From the NCBI GenBank assembly GCA_002928395.1, contig PEQZ01000013.1, positions 1 to 37,891 of the forward strand: a stretch of 37,891 bases of DNA, written 5' to 3'. A model generated the notes under the pieces. The model saw only the letters and a list, made by a program, of their open reading frames with translations, had not been told where the DNA came from and ran no database searches. Every line of letters begins with the position of its first letter. The first letter of the stretch is position 1. This stretch comes from Hyphomicrobium sp. Its GTDB lineage: Bacteria > Pseudomonadota > Alphaproteobacteria > Rhizobiales > Hyphomicrobiaceae. Shown here piece after piece: positions 8,121 to 16,650 of the stretch. A program made the position numbers and the translations under genes.

Positions 8121-9236
8121 ATGACAACCAAGACACTCCTCCTGCTTCCTGGCGATGGCATTGGCGTCGAAACCATGGCCGAGGTCGAGCGGGTGATCGC
8201 GTTCTTCAACAAGAAGAGCAATAAGGCGAAATTCGAGACGTCGTCGGATTTGGTCGGCGGCGCGGCCTACGACAAGCACGGCGTGGCGATCACGGATGCG
8301 GCGATGGCCAAGGCGGACGCGGCGGATGCCGTCATATTCGGCGCCGTGGGCGGACCGCAGTGGGACGCCGTACCCTACGAGCACCGCCCCGAAGCCGGTT
8401 TGCTTCGGCTCCGCAAGGACATGGATCTGTTTGCCAACCTCCGCCCGGCCATCTGCTATCCGGCTCTCGCCGACGCGTCCACACTGAAGCGCGAGGTCGT
8501 GGAGGGCCTGGATATCCTCATCTTGCGCGAATTGACCGGCGGCACCTACTTCGGCGAACCAAAAGAGATCGTCACGCTCGAAAACGGTGAGAAGCGCGCC
8601 GTCGACACCACGGTTTACACGACGCGCGAGATCGACCGGCTGGCGCGCGTCGGCTTCGATCTCGCCCGCAAGCGCCGCAATAAGGTGCATATGGCGGCCA
8701 AGTGGAACGTCATGCGGACCGGCGTGCTGTGGCGCGAGGTGGTGACGGCCACTCACAAAGCCTATGCGCCCGATGTCCAGCTCGAGCATATCCTCGCCGA
8801 CAACTGCGCCATGCAGCTCATCCGCAACCCCAAACAGTTCGACGTGATCGTCACCGACAACCTGTTCGGCGACGTGCTGTCGGACGAGGCCGCGATGATG
8901 ACCGGCTCGCTAGGCATGCTGCCGTCGGCCTCGCTCGGCGCCCCTGACCCCAAGACGGGCAAGCGCAAGTCGCTTTATGAGCCCGTGCACGGCTCAGCGC
9001 CCGACATCGCTGGCAAGGGTCTCGCCAACCCGATCGCCACGATCGCGTCCTTCGCCATGGCGCTGCGCTATTCGCTGGATATGGCAGATGCGGCCGACAT
9101 GATCGACAAGGCCATAGCCAACGCCCTGGCGGCGGGCCTCAGGACAGGCGACATCATGCAGCCGGGTATGACCAAGGTCGGCACCACTGACATGGGCAAG
9201 GCGATCGTCGGCCAGCTCGAAAATCTGGTTGGCTGA
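8121..9236 (+). CDS. leuB: 3-isopropylmalate dehydrogenase
   Basis: 371 residues. It oxidatively decarboxylates 3-isopropylmalate with NAD+ in leucine synthesis. PGDGIG is at residues 10-15. The substrate-recognition helix [19 protein letters not shown] carries the Leu pair and two Arg of true isopropylmalate dehydrogenases. Catalytic Tyr143 is in GGTYFGEP, the [13 protein letters not shown] metal site is intact, and [14 protein letters not shown] binds NAD. Catalytic Lys194 and Asn196 are present but sit in [11 protein letters not shown], where the residue before Lys is usually Asp or Glu; here it is Ala. ATG 8121 has GGAG eight bases upstream. leuC/leuD are not nearby. Confidence 0.95.
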   Translation: MTTKTLLLLPGDGIGVETMAEVERVIAFFNKKSNKAKFETSSDLVGGAAYDKHGVAITDAAMAKADAADAVIFGAVGGPQWDAVPYEHRPEAGLLRLRKDMDLFANLRPAICYPALADASTLKREVVEGLDILILRELTGGTYFGEPKEIVTLENGEKRAVDTTVYTTREIDRLARVGFDLARKRRNKVHMAAKWNVMRTGVLWREVVTATHKAYAPDVQLEHILADNCAMQLIRNPKQFDVIVTDNLFGDVLSDEAAMMTGSLGMLPSASLGAPDPKTGKRKSLYEPVHGSAPDIAGKGLANPIATIASFAMALRYSLDMADAADMIDKAIANALAAGLRTGDIMQPGMTKVGTTDMGKAIVGQLENLVG

Positions 9237-9399
9237 TGTTGTGCCGGCCGGGACAGCCCATCGCGTCGATTGAGACACATCAGGCAAACGGAAACCTATC
9301 GCCAGAGTCCCAGAACTCTTCGCTGAAGTTGTTCGCCGTGAGAGAATTGGCGGATTATGATTCGCTCCGGTCGCTCCGGCGCGCGCGGGGATATGCAAC

Positions 9400-10530
9400 A
9401 TGACGACGCACAATGAGCTTCGGGCCGGACTCCTGGTGGTTGCCAAGCGATCGGTCAGCATCATGGCGGCTTGCACCAACAAGGAGAGCACCAAGCTCTA
9501 CCTCGTGCTGCCGATGCTAGGGCTTCTCGGATACGACTTTTCGAATCCCTACGAGGTCTACCCAGAGCACGCGGCCAGCTTCGGTGATGGCGATGTCGCC
9601 CGCGTCGATTTGGCGGTTCTCCGCGATGGCGCGCCGGTGATCGCCATCGAATGCAAACAGTCGGGTGCCGATCTCGCCCTGGATCGTGGCCAGCTCGCCC
9701 GCTATTTCAGCGCGCTTCCCACGGTCAAGCTCGGCGTCATGACCAATGGAATCCTGTTCGAGTTTTTTGTCGATTCGACAGACCCCAATTCGATGGACGA
9801 CGAGCCGTTCATGACGCTCGATCTCGAGACGATCGCGCGCGTCGGCGTCACAGACGAGGTGCTCGAATCGCTGATCTCGGTGACCAAGTCGGCCTACGAT
9901 CCCGAAATCATTGCCGAAGCCGCCCACGTCCAGCTGGTCAAGAAGCGGCTGCGCACCATTTTTGTCGAGGAGGCCAAGGGTCCGTCGGAAGAGTTCTGCC
10001 GCTACGCACTGCACAAAGCCGGCCTCAGAAACGTGCGGAAGGGTGCGATCGAGCGCTATTACGCTCCTATGATCAAGACCGCGTTCGAGGAAAGCCTCGT
10101 GCTGCCGGTTGTTCAGCGCCTCCGTGCCGACCCGGCCTCCATCGACGGGCGGGCGCCGGCGGTCGGCCTGCATCAGCTCGGCCAGCGCATCGCGACCACG
10201 GAACGCGAGATCGGGATCTTCACCTACATCAAGCGGCGGCTGGCCTACCTGATCACCGACGAGGCCCACTTCTTGGCCATCGACAACGTGCAGATGAAGG
10301 ACTACATCGGCAAACTTGCGATCTACTACGACCGTGAGCGCAAGGGCCGGCTGTTCGACTTCATCGAGGGCGCGGACGGCTACGACAAGTACGTCTTCCC
10401 CGATCCCATCGGTGACATCGTCGCCAACAATATCCTTGAGATCGACGACGCGTTGAAGGCAATCTTCATCACGCGCGTGCGTGAGCTGGGCGGGCTCTAC
10501 CAGCCGCAGCGACTACAGCGCATCGCCTGA
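9400..10530 (+). CDS. Standalone HsdR-N-like PD-(D/E)xK nuclease domain protein
   Basis: 376 residues. The N-terminal ~100 residues read as a restriction-type nuclease core: KLYLVLPMLGLLGYDF (helix), then D70 in ARVDLAVL and E84-x-K86 in VIAIECKQSG. That is the D-x(13)-E-x-K spacing of PD-(D/E)xK enzymes, followed by a helix with a conserved Gln (RGQLARYFSAL). This matches the HsdR N-terminal domain seen in standalone proteins of the COG4748 type. The C-terminal 200 residues are helical, with no helicase motifs and no methyltransferase or specificity gene nearby, so it is not a complete type I system. GGGGA lies upstream of ATG 9400. The next gene follows 26 bases later on the same strand. 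Confidence 0.75.
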   Translation: MTTHNELRAGLLVVAKRSVSIMAACTNKESTKLYLVLPMLGLLGYDFSNPYEVYPEHAASFGDGDVARVDLAVLRDGAPVIAIECKQSGADLALDRGQLARYFSALPTVKLGVMTNGILFEFFVDSTDPNSMDDEPFMTLDLETIARVGVTDEVLESLISVTKSAYDPEIIAEAAHVQLVKKRLRTIFVEEAKGPSEEFCRYALHKAGLRNVRKGAIERYYAPMIKTAFEESLVLPVVQRLRADPASIDGRAPAVGLHQLGQRIATTEREIGIFTYIKRRLAYLITDEAHFLAIDNVQMKDYIGKLAIYYDRERKGRLFDFIEGADGYDKYVFPDPIGDIVANNILEIDDALKAIFITRVRELGGLYQPQRLQRIA

Positions 10531-10556
10531 CCAACCGTCACGTCTGCGGGGACGCC

Positions 10557-11333
10557 ATGGCCAGCAATATGTCGACCATCGGCTTTGCCTACCAGGGCGA
10601 GCACGAGTTTCAGAACACGATGGTGCGGTTGGCCGAAGCCGCGCGCGAGCGACTGTCGTGTTCGGCGGGCGAGTATGCGATCTGGCGCTCTAGAACCGGC
10701 GGTGAAATCTGGTTCCACCTGCAGGCGGCCACTGCCGGCAGCGAAGGCGAGCGCGGCATCGATGGTCTGACCCCGTTCTTCGAGGGTTCCCACACCACCA
10801 CGCTCGCGGTTGATACGATGATCAAGCGACCCGGCGACAATGCGTTCGAGGGCGCCTTCTCCGGCTGGGTCGGCGGCGACGATGAAACCGGCAGCTATCC
10901 TGTGGTGTTCGATGCCGTCGATTTCGCCGCGCACTGCGACCGACCGTTGCCTGCGACCTGGAACGTTCGGCTCTCCGCCTTTGCCCGCGAACTCAAGGCG
11001 TTCGCGTCAGCCGAGCACTACTACGATGCGCGCACCGATGAGCCTTCGTTCGCGCCTCAGGCGTTTGTCCCGATCGGGCTGTTCGCGGCTGCTAGCGAAG
11101 AAGACGATGGCGGGAGGTTGGCCCCCTCGTCGCAAGCGCTGCTGACCGGACGGGTCGTCGAAACGCGGCTTCTGCAAAACGAAGAAACCGGCCGCGTGTT
11201 CCACTGGTTGAGCGTCGAAAGCCTCGATGCCACGTTCGATGTGCTCGCCGACCCCGATATCGTCACCGGAGACATCGTCGCTGGCGGCACGGTGGAGGTG
11301 GTCTGCCTGCTGTTCGGCCGGATTGTCGACTGA
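10557..11333 (+). CDS. Unknown protein paired with the HsdR-N-like nuclease
   Basis: 258 residues, acidic, with no TM segment or signal peptide. It follows the nuclease gene by 26 bases with GGGGA before its ATG, so the two are probably cotranscribed. The C-terminal ~75 residues (TGRVVETRLLQNEETGRVFHWLSVESLDATFDVLADPD) look like an OB-like or small beta-barrel domain. The N-terminal part (FAYQGEHEFQNTMVRLAEAA, then AIWRSRTGGEIWFHLQ) has no motif I recognise. The pairing suggests a shared DNA-related role, but that is inference from position only. It is convergent with cfa across the 11392-11500 inverted repeat. Confidence 0.72.
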   Translation: MASNMSTIGFAYQGEHEFQNTMVRLAEAARERLSCSAGEYAIWRSRTGGEIWFHLQAATAGSEGERGIDGLTPFFEGSHTTTLAVDTMIKRPGDNAFEGAFSGWVGGDDETGSYPVVFDAVDFAAHCDRPLPATWNVRLSAFARELKAFASAEHYYDARTDEPSFAPQAFVPIGLFAAASEEDDGGRLAPSSQALLTGRVVETRLLQNEETGRVFHWLSVESLDATFDVLADPDIVTGDIVAGGTVEVVCLLFGRIVD

Positions 11334-11391
11334 CTGGCGAGCGGCCGGCCGGCATGGCGTCGCGGTCAGAAGTACCAGACATCTCGCTTCA

Positions 11392-11500
11392 GGAATTCTT
11401 GGCTCGTCCTCGTGTTCCGTCTCAGACATTTGCGTCCCGTTGCAGCTTGGTTCCGAGCCAATGTCCGAGACAAAAGGAACACGAGTAACCCAATAATTCC
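11392..11500. repeat. Long imperfect inverted repeat between convergent genes
   Basis: Three successive blocks pair. GGAATTCTTGG (11392-11402) pairs with the segment ending at 11500 (10 of 11). CTCGTGTTCC (11409-11418) pairs with GGAACACGAG (11476-11485; 10 of 10). GTCTCAGACATT (11419-11430) pairs with AATGTCCGAGAC (11460-11471; 11 of 12). That is 31 of 33 positions, with small bulges (AAAA at 11472-11475) and a 29-base loop. No T tract follows on either strand, so it is not a classical terminator. It could be a miniature element, a BIME-like repeat or a 3'-end stabilising structure. Confidence 0.85.
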
Positions 11501-11573
11501 AGTGTGGCTTTGGTCGCTGACGCTGGGCGGAACAGCTTGCGGCAACCGGGCACCAAGCGTCAGATGCGCTAGA

Positions 11574-12797
11574 TTAGTGCCCGGCGTCGATGAGCGCGCG
11601 TTGGGCGTCGACGATGTAATCGCGAGAGAGCGGAGACGCATCGCGCTTTTTCGACAGCTGCATATGGAACACCTCCTGTGCGCCCGTGCGGAACATCATC
11701 TCGGCACTGATCAGATAGAACTCCCACATCCGGCAAAATCGCTCGTCATACATGGCGGCGACTTTGTCACGGCTCTGGGCGAACCGGTCGTGCCAGTGGC
11801 GCAGCGTGGTCGCATAGTGGACGCGGAGGAACTCGACGTCGGTGACCCAGAGTTGATTGGTCTCGGTCGCGGGGAAGACCTCCGACAGCGCCGGCGAATA
11901 GGCGCCGGGGAAGATGTACTTGCGCAACCAGGGGCTCGCGGTGCCGGGTGGGCTCATCTTGCCGATCGAGTGGAGCATCATGACGCCGTCGTCGGTGAGC
12001 AGATCGTTGACCTTGGCGAAGAACTCGCCGTAGTGGCCGACGCCGACGTGCTCGAACATCCCGACGGATACCAAGCGGTCGAACTTCTGCGTGACGTGCC
12101 GGTAGTCCCTAAGTTCGATATGGACGCGCTTTTCGAGGCCGGCTGCCTTCACCCGCTCGACGGCCAGCGCGTGCTGTTCCTTGGACAAGGTGACGCCGGT
12201 CACCTCCACGTCGGCAACGGTTGCGAGATAGATCGCAAGCCCGCCCCAGCCGCAGCCGATGTCGAGAACTTTCATGCCGGGTTTCAAGGTCAACTTGGCG
12301 GCGAGCAACCGGCATTTGGCGATCTGGGCTTGTTCGAGGGTATCGGTTTCGTTGCGGAAATAGGCACAGGAATAGAACAGCCCGCTGTCGAGGAACATCC
12401 TGTAGAATGCGTTGCCGAGGTCGTAGTGGTGGGCCACGTTTTTCTGCGCCTGGCCGATCGGGTTGGCTTGCTGGATCTTCTTCATGCTCCGCGAAACGCG
12501 ACCCAGCACCTTTTGTAGAGGGTAGGTCGCCAGTGCACGCCGATTGATCGAGAACAGGGTCAGAAACGAGCGCAGGTCCGAACCTGGAAATGTGATCCGG
12601 CCGTCCATATAGCCTTCGCCCATGTTGAGCTCGGGATTGAAGAAAAGGCCCTTGTAGAGTTTCGGGTCCGTGATCCGCATCGTCACGTTTGGTCCAGGAG
12701 CCAAGTCGCCAAAGACATGCGGCTTGCCTTCATGATCGATGACGGTGAGACGCCCTGTTTTGACAAACGAGGCAAGCATATGGGAGAGGGGGAACAT
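11574..12797 (-). CDS. cfa: Cyclopropane-fatty-acyl-phospholipid synthase
   Basis: 407 residues. It transfers a methylene from S-adenosylmethionine to the double bond of phospholipid acyl chains at the inner membrane. The SAM loop DIGCGWGG is at residues 179-186. Upstream is the family motif HHYDLGNAFYRMFLD with SCAYF. Downstream are SVGMFEHVG and the bicarbonate/active-site region KYIFPGAYSPAL. The N-terminal ~100 residues form the non-catalytic domain. The length is typical. ATG 12797 has AGGAA upstream; a second Met (MLAS) six codons later is an alternative. It is convergent with the nuclease pair. Confidence 0.96.
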   Translation of the reverse strand: MFPLSHMLASFVKTGRLTVIDHEGKPHVFGDLAPGPNVTMRITDPKLYKGLFFNPELNMGEGYMDGRITFPGSDLRSFLTLFSINRRALATYPLQKVLGRVSRSMKKIQQANPIGQAQKNVAHHYDLGNAFYRMFLDSGLFYSCAYFRNETDTLEQAQIAKCRLLAAKLTLKPGMKVLDIGCGWGGLAIYLATVADVEVTGVTLSKEQHALAVERVKAAGLEKRVHIELRDYRHVTQKFDRLVSVGMFEHVGVGHYGEFFAKVNDLLTDDGVMMLHSIGKMSPPGTASPWLRKYIFPGAYSPALSEVFPATETNQLWVTDVEFLRVHYATTLRHWHDRFAQSRDKVAAMYDERFCRMWEFYLISAEMMFRTGAQEVFHMQLSKKRDASPLSRDYIVDAQRALIDAGH

Positions 12798-12893
12798 TGT
12801 GGAATTCCTGACGGCATAAGTGCACGGCAGAGGTTTGGACCGTTCTCAGGTTTCGGACAATGTGTTTGGCGTTCACAACTAGTTTTGTACCCT

Positions 12894-13337
12894 TCAGACG
12901 CTCGCGCCATCTGCACAGGTCGCCGTCTCGGACTTGACCCATCCCCGTGCCGTCCAACTCGGCTCGTTGGGGCCACGACGCAGCTGGTCCTCGGTGCGGG
13001 CGATGAAGTAAAACTCGAAACAATTGCGGCCTACCCTCTTGATCCGGTAGCAGCCGCCAGTTGGGTCGCGGTCGTAGATGGTGCAAAATGCTCCAGCCTC
13101 GACAGACCAGCGACCGCCGTTGAGCCGATCCCGTTCCTGGTATTCAAGACGCCCGTCGGCGCGGTAGTCCTCGGAGAAGGTCTTGCCACTGGCGTAGTGC
13201 CCATCGATCGAGGTGCCCTTGAAGCGTGCGACGATCTCGGCCTCCGACATCCAGGCCTCGAGCGCCAGCGCGGGCAGCGCAACCGCCGCGGCGGCGACAA
13301 GGACGAGGAGCGACCCAAGAGTGCGGTAACCGGACAT
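12894..13337 (-). CDS. Small secreted protein of unknown function
   Basis: 147 residues from ATG 13337, which gives a clean signal peptide (SGYRTLGSLLVLVAAAAVALPALA, cleavage after ALA at about residue 26). The mature part starts EAWMSEAEIVARFKG and has four or more Cys (FCTIY, GGCYRIKRVGRNCFEFYF, TCADG), so disulfides are likely in the periplasm. A central GHYASGKTFSEDYRADGRLEY suggests a small beta sheet. I do not recognise the family with confidence. An open stretch upstream to 13391 adds 18 residues without a signal and is rejected as the start. The gene is divergent from the DUF4174 gene. Confidence 0.75.
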   Translation of the reverse strand: MSGYRTLGSLLVLVAAAAVALPALALEAWMSEAEIVARFKGTSIDGHYASGKTFSEDYRADGRLEYQERDRLNGGRWSVEAGAFCTIYDRDPTGGCYRIKRVGRNCFEFYFIARTEDQLRRGPNEPSWTARGWVKSETATCADGASV

Positions 13338-13491
13338 GCGACAACCGTTCCGTGAACCATTACAAGAGCCAAGACCACATGTTCTGACCACGAAATTGTG
13401 ACGTGTCCATGCCTGCCCAACTCAAGTTTGGCCGCAACTCCACGCGATTGCGCGCGTAGCAGAGCATGACCGAGACCCTGGAGGTATTCCG

Positions 13492-13926
13492 ATGATCCCA
13501 CGCGCCGCAATCGCCGCATTGCTCGCCATCTCCATGTCGGGGCTGGTCATGGCCCCGGCGTCGGCGATGTCGGGATACAAATGGAAGAACCGCCCGCTTT
13601 TGGTCTTCGCGCCATCGGAGGGCTCGGCGAGCCTGGCCACCCAGCGGGCCATCGTGGCGAGCCTCCGGCCGGCCTTTCAGGATCGTCAGATGGTCGTCGT
13701 TTATGTCGTGGGCGACACGGTTCAGTCAGAGCTTGGCGACAAGCCCAGCCAAAGCGCGGCGCCACTGAGATCGCGCTACGGCGTGGGCGCGGGCGACTTC
13801 CGCGTGATCCTGGTCGGCTTGGATGGCGGCGAGAAACTTTCGTCGGGCTCGCCGATCGCAGCCACCACGTTGTTTGCCACGATCGATGCCATGCCGATGC
13901 GCAAGGACGAGACCAAGCGGCGCTGA
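13492..13926 (+). CDS. DUF4174 family secreted protein
   Basis: 144 residues with GGAGG seven bases before ATG 13492. A signal peptide (about residues 1-25, ending APASA) leads to the mature pattern YKWKNRPLLVFAPS, then VVVYVVGDT and YGVGAGDFRVILVGLDGGEKLSS, ending in TIDAMPMRKDE. That order is the DUF4174 pattern, a thioredoxin-fold-like periplasmic family in which the usual CxxC is absent. Function is unknown. It lies 150 bases before asd on the same strand but with its own start signals. Confidence 0.85.
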   Translation: MIPRAAIAALLAISMSGLVMAPASAMSGYKWKNRPLLVFAPSEGSASLATQRAIVASLRPAFQDRQMVVVYVVGDTVQSELGDKPSQSAAPLRSRYGVGAGDFRVILVGLDGGEKLSSGSPIAATTLFATIDAMPMRKDETKRR

Positions 13927-14076
13927 CGCCTGTCTGCCAAAGGGTAAGCTGGATCGAAGCTTCAAACGATGACTTGAAACCAGATCACGCCCCGCGTATT
14001 GCATCGCGATTGAAAACCGTTGCGTTCGCCGATGTCTCCGCAGCCGGTTTTGGCCAATGACACCAAGGACTAAGCC

Positions 14077-15108
14077 ATGGGATTCAGAGTTGCCGTCGTC
14101 GGTGCCACAGGCAATGTGGGCCGTGAAATGCTGAATGTGCTCGAGGACCGAAAGTTCCCGGTCAGCGAGGTTCACGCGATTGCGTCGCGCCGTTCGCTGG
14201 GCACGGAAGTGTCGTTCGGCGACCGGACGCTCAAGTGCCAGGACCTCGAGCAGTTCGATTTCTCGAAAGTCGACATTTGCATGATGTCGGCAGGCTCGGC
14301 GGTGTCGAAAGACTGGTCGCCCCGCATCGGCGCCAAAGGTTGCGTGGTGATCGACAACTCGTCCTGCTGGCGCTACGACCAGGATGTGCCGCTGGTGGTG
14401 CCAGAGGTGAACCCCGAGGCGTTGCGCGGCTTCGCCCGGAAGAACATCATCGCCAACCCGAATTGCTCGACGGCTCAACTCGTTGTCGCGCTGAAGCCGT
14501 TGCATGATGCAGCGAAGATCACCCGAATTGTGGTTTCAACCTACCAGTCGGTCTCGGGAGCCGGCAAGGATGCGATGGACGAGCTTTGGAACCAGACCAA
14601 GAGCAAGTACGTGCCGGGGACCGAGCAGGACGCGAAGAAGTTCCCCAAGCAGATCGCCTTCAACTGCATCCCCCACATCGACGTTTTCATGGAGGACGGA
14701 TACACGAAGGAAGAGTGGAAGATGATGGTCGAGACCAAGAAGATCCTCGATCCAAAGATCCGGCTCACGGCGACTTGTGTTCGCGTGCCCGTTTTTGTCG
14801 GCCATTCGGAAAGCGTGAACGTCGAGTTCGAGCGTCCGATTTCACCTGAGGAAGCGCGTGAGATACTGCGAAACGCTCCGGGGATCCTCGTGATCGACAA
14901 GCGCGAGCCGGGCGGCTATGCCACGCCGGTGGATTGCGCCGGCGAATACGCCACGTACGTTTCCCGGATCCGCGAAGATGCGACGGCCGAGAATGGGCTC
15001 GCGATGTGGATCGTTTCCGACAATCTTCTGAAGGGCGCGGCCCTCAACGCCGTGCAGATCGCCGAAAGCCTGATCGAGCAACGGCTTCTTACCAAGCGTG
15101 CTGCGTGA
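14077..15108 (+). CDS. asd: Aspartate-semialdehyde dehydrogenase
   Basis: 343 residues. It reduces aspartyl phosphate to aspartate semialdehyde with NADPH, the branch point to lysine/diaminopimelate, threonine and methionine. GATGNVG at residues 9-15 is the nucleotide loop. Catalytic Cys130 lies in NPNCSTAQ. His243 in GHSESVNVE and Arg236 in TCVRVPVF bind substrate. SGAGKDAM and the C-terminal DNLLKGAALNAVQIAE also match. AAGGA lies eight bases before ATG. The transcript probably ends at the hairpin at 15135-15164. dapB and dapF of the same route are elsewhere in the window. Confidence 0.97.
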   Translation: MGFRVAVVGATGNVGREMLNVLEDRKFPVSEVHAIASRRSLGTEVSFGDRTLKCQDLEQFDFSKVDICMMSAGSAVSKDWSPRIGAKGCVVIDNSSCWRYDQDVPLVVPEVNPEALRGFARKNIIANPNCSTAQLVVALKPLHDAAKITRIVVSTYQSVSGAGKDAMDELWNQTKSKYVPGTEQDAKKFPKQIAFNCIPHIDVFMEDGYTKEEWKMMVETKKILDPKIRLTATCVRVPVFVGHSESVNVEFERPISPEEAREILRNAPGILVIDKREPGGYATPVDCAGEYATYVSRIREDATAENGLAMWIVSDNLLKGAALNAVQIAESLIEQRLLTKRAA

Positions 15109-15134
15109 ACGGCACGCAGTTCCAGTGACAGGAA

Positions 15135-15175
15135 CGCCCCGGGGCCGATCACGGTACCGGGGCGATGTTCTTTTT
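15135..15175 (+). terminator. Probable terminator after asd
   Basis: An 8-bp GC stem, CGCCCCGG (15135-15142) with CCGGGGCG (15157-15164), has a 14-base loop and is followed by a short T-rich run (TTCTTTTT at 15168-15175). The offset T run makes it weaker than the phasin terminator. It lies between convergent asd and the MarR gene. Confidence 0.65.
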
Positions 15176-15238
15176 GGTCAGGATCCGTTGCCTGCGGCTT
15201 CGATGAAGCTCACAGAGACGGACTTCCCCGCCAAACGG

Positions 15239-15739
15239 TCATTTCCGTCCACGAACGACGGATTCGGGGGGCATCGCCTGCAGCGCGGTCAAGGCTTCGA
15301 CGATCGTATTCAAATCGTTGACGAAACGGTCACGCTGCGGGCCGGATAGCACGGCCAGGACCTTGTCATCCACCCGCCGGGCCATTGGCTCCGCCGATTT
15401 CAGGGTGCGCCACCCCTCGTCGGAAAGTTTCACGGAGTAAGCGCGGGCGTCTTCCTTGGTCCGCCTGCGCTGCAGCAGCCCCTTCTTGAGCATGCGGCGA
15501 ACAATATCGGCCAACGTCGAACGGTCGATTCCGGTCTTTTCGACGAGGTTGGTCTGGCTTAGGCCTTCGTTCTGGGAAACCGTGACCAGGACGGCGAACT
15601 GCCGTGGCGTCAAGTCGCTGGCACCCATTTCAGATTGGAAGATGTCTCCAGCGCACTGTCCAGCCCGATGAAGCAAATGGATGGGCGATCGTTCAAGGCG
15701 CGGGGCTTGCGCTTCTTTTGCCATTTTTCTGTTACCCAT
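15239..15739 (-). CDS. MarR family transcriptional regulator
   Basis: 166 residues with the MarR winged-helix order: dimer helix (IHLLHRAGQCAGDIFQSEMG), DLTPRQFAVLVTVSQNEGL, recognition helix region (SQTNLVEKTGIDRSTLADIVRRMLKKGLL) and the wing with the signature Asp-Arg pattern (RRRTKEDARAYSVKLSDEG). Such proteins are usually repressors released by small aromatic ligands. ATG 15739 is taken; ATG 15724 is possible. An imperfect palindrome ATCA-N4-TGAT at 15743-15754 lies just upstream of the start and could be an autoregulatory site. No divergent target gene follows in the 242-base gap. Confidence 0.9.
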   Translation of the reverse strand: MGNRKMAKEAQAPRLERSPIHLLHRAGQCAGDIFQSEMGASDLTPRQFAVLVTVSQNEGLSQTNLVEKTGIDRSTLADIVRRMLKKGLLQRRRTKEDARAYSVKLSDEGWRTLKSAEPMARRVDDKVLAVLSGPQRDRFVNDLNTIVEALTALQAMPPESVVRGRK

Positions 15740-15981
15740 GCGATCATTAGTGATTTTGGATCAGTGGATGACTGGAAGTGCGGTCGGCCACTCGATGAAT
15801 GTGCATCAAGTCCTAGGGAAGAAGGACATCATTCGAATCGGAGAAAATACGAATCTCGTTCAGTCGTCCAGCTTTAATTTCTGAAAAGATAAAGAAATCC
15901 TAAACAAAATCAAGCTTAGCGCAGTATTCAAACTGTCCGTGTGGTGAGTTATTTTCCGGTGTTATTTTGCTCTCGATCTCA

Positions 15982-16566
15982 TCAAGTGTGCGTTTTCTGA
16001 TGTTTCTTGATCAGGCCGACTTGCGCAACTGCGAAAGCTATCGAAATCGGCAGCAAGCCGAAAAGCTTGAAGTTGACCCAAGTCGCCTCGGATGTGTTCC
16101 GCCACACCACTTCGTTGAGCGCAGCCATGCTGATGAAGAACAGTACCCACCGTATCGTGAGTTGGTGCCAGCCAGCGTCGGTCAATTGCAACTGTTCGCC
16201 GAATAGATACTTGATCAGCGGCTTGCCCATCAACAGTCCGCCCCCGAGTATGCCCGCAAACAGCAGGTTCAAGATCGTCGGCTTCATCTTGATGAAGCTC
16301 GGATCATTGAGCCAGAACGTCAGTCCGCCAAACACACAGACGATGACTGCGGTCGCAATCGGCATCGGTGCGATTTTTCCGAGCAGCAGCTTTGAAGCTA
16401 GAAGCGAAAACACCGTCGAGACCATCAGGACCGCAGTCGCCGGATAAATCCCGAAGGCCCAATAAGTCGCCACAAACGCCAACAGCGGCCCAAGCTCTAT
16501 AAGCAACTTGGCGAGGGGCGGGCCCTCCACGTCCGCTGGACTTTCGGGTATCGACTTGTCTGTCAT
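15982..16566 (-). CDS. yciB: YciB/IspZ-type inner membrane protein (canonical copy)
   Basis: 194 residues with five to six hydrophobic segments. The family core is clear: VFGGLTFWLNDPSFIKMKPTI, LLFAGILGGGLLMGKPLIKYLF, then TIRWVLFFISMAALNEVVWR. YciB (intracellular septation protein A) acts in the inner membrane and influences envelope synthesis and division in enterobacteria; its biochemistry is not settled. It follows a related gene by 84 bases on the same strand, downstream of ftsY, a conserved location for this family in alphaproteobacteria. The ribosome site (AAGG) is weak. This copy is nearer to the family consensus than its neighbour. Confidence 0.9.
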   Translation of the reverse strand: MTDKSIPESPADVEGPPLAKLLIELGPLLAFVATYWAFGIYPATAVLMVSTVFSLLASKLLLGKIAPMPIATAVIVCVFGGLTFWLNDPSFIKMKPTILNLLFAGILGGGLLMGKPLIKYLFGEQLQLTDAGWHQLTIRWVLFFISMAALNEVVWRNTSEATWVNFKLFGLLPISIAFAVAQVGLIKKHQKTHT

Positions 16567-16650
16567 GTTGTTCGACTGCCTTGCAAATGGGATGTCGACC
16601 CTGATCGGCGACGACTGCGAGCCAGCATCGGCCCACAGCCCACTGAAACG

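Noticed and set aside
11412-12518. A 368-residue plus-strand frame opposite cfa
   Set aside because: It is the antisense of a clear cyclopropane synthase, with no motif or ribosome site.
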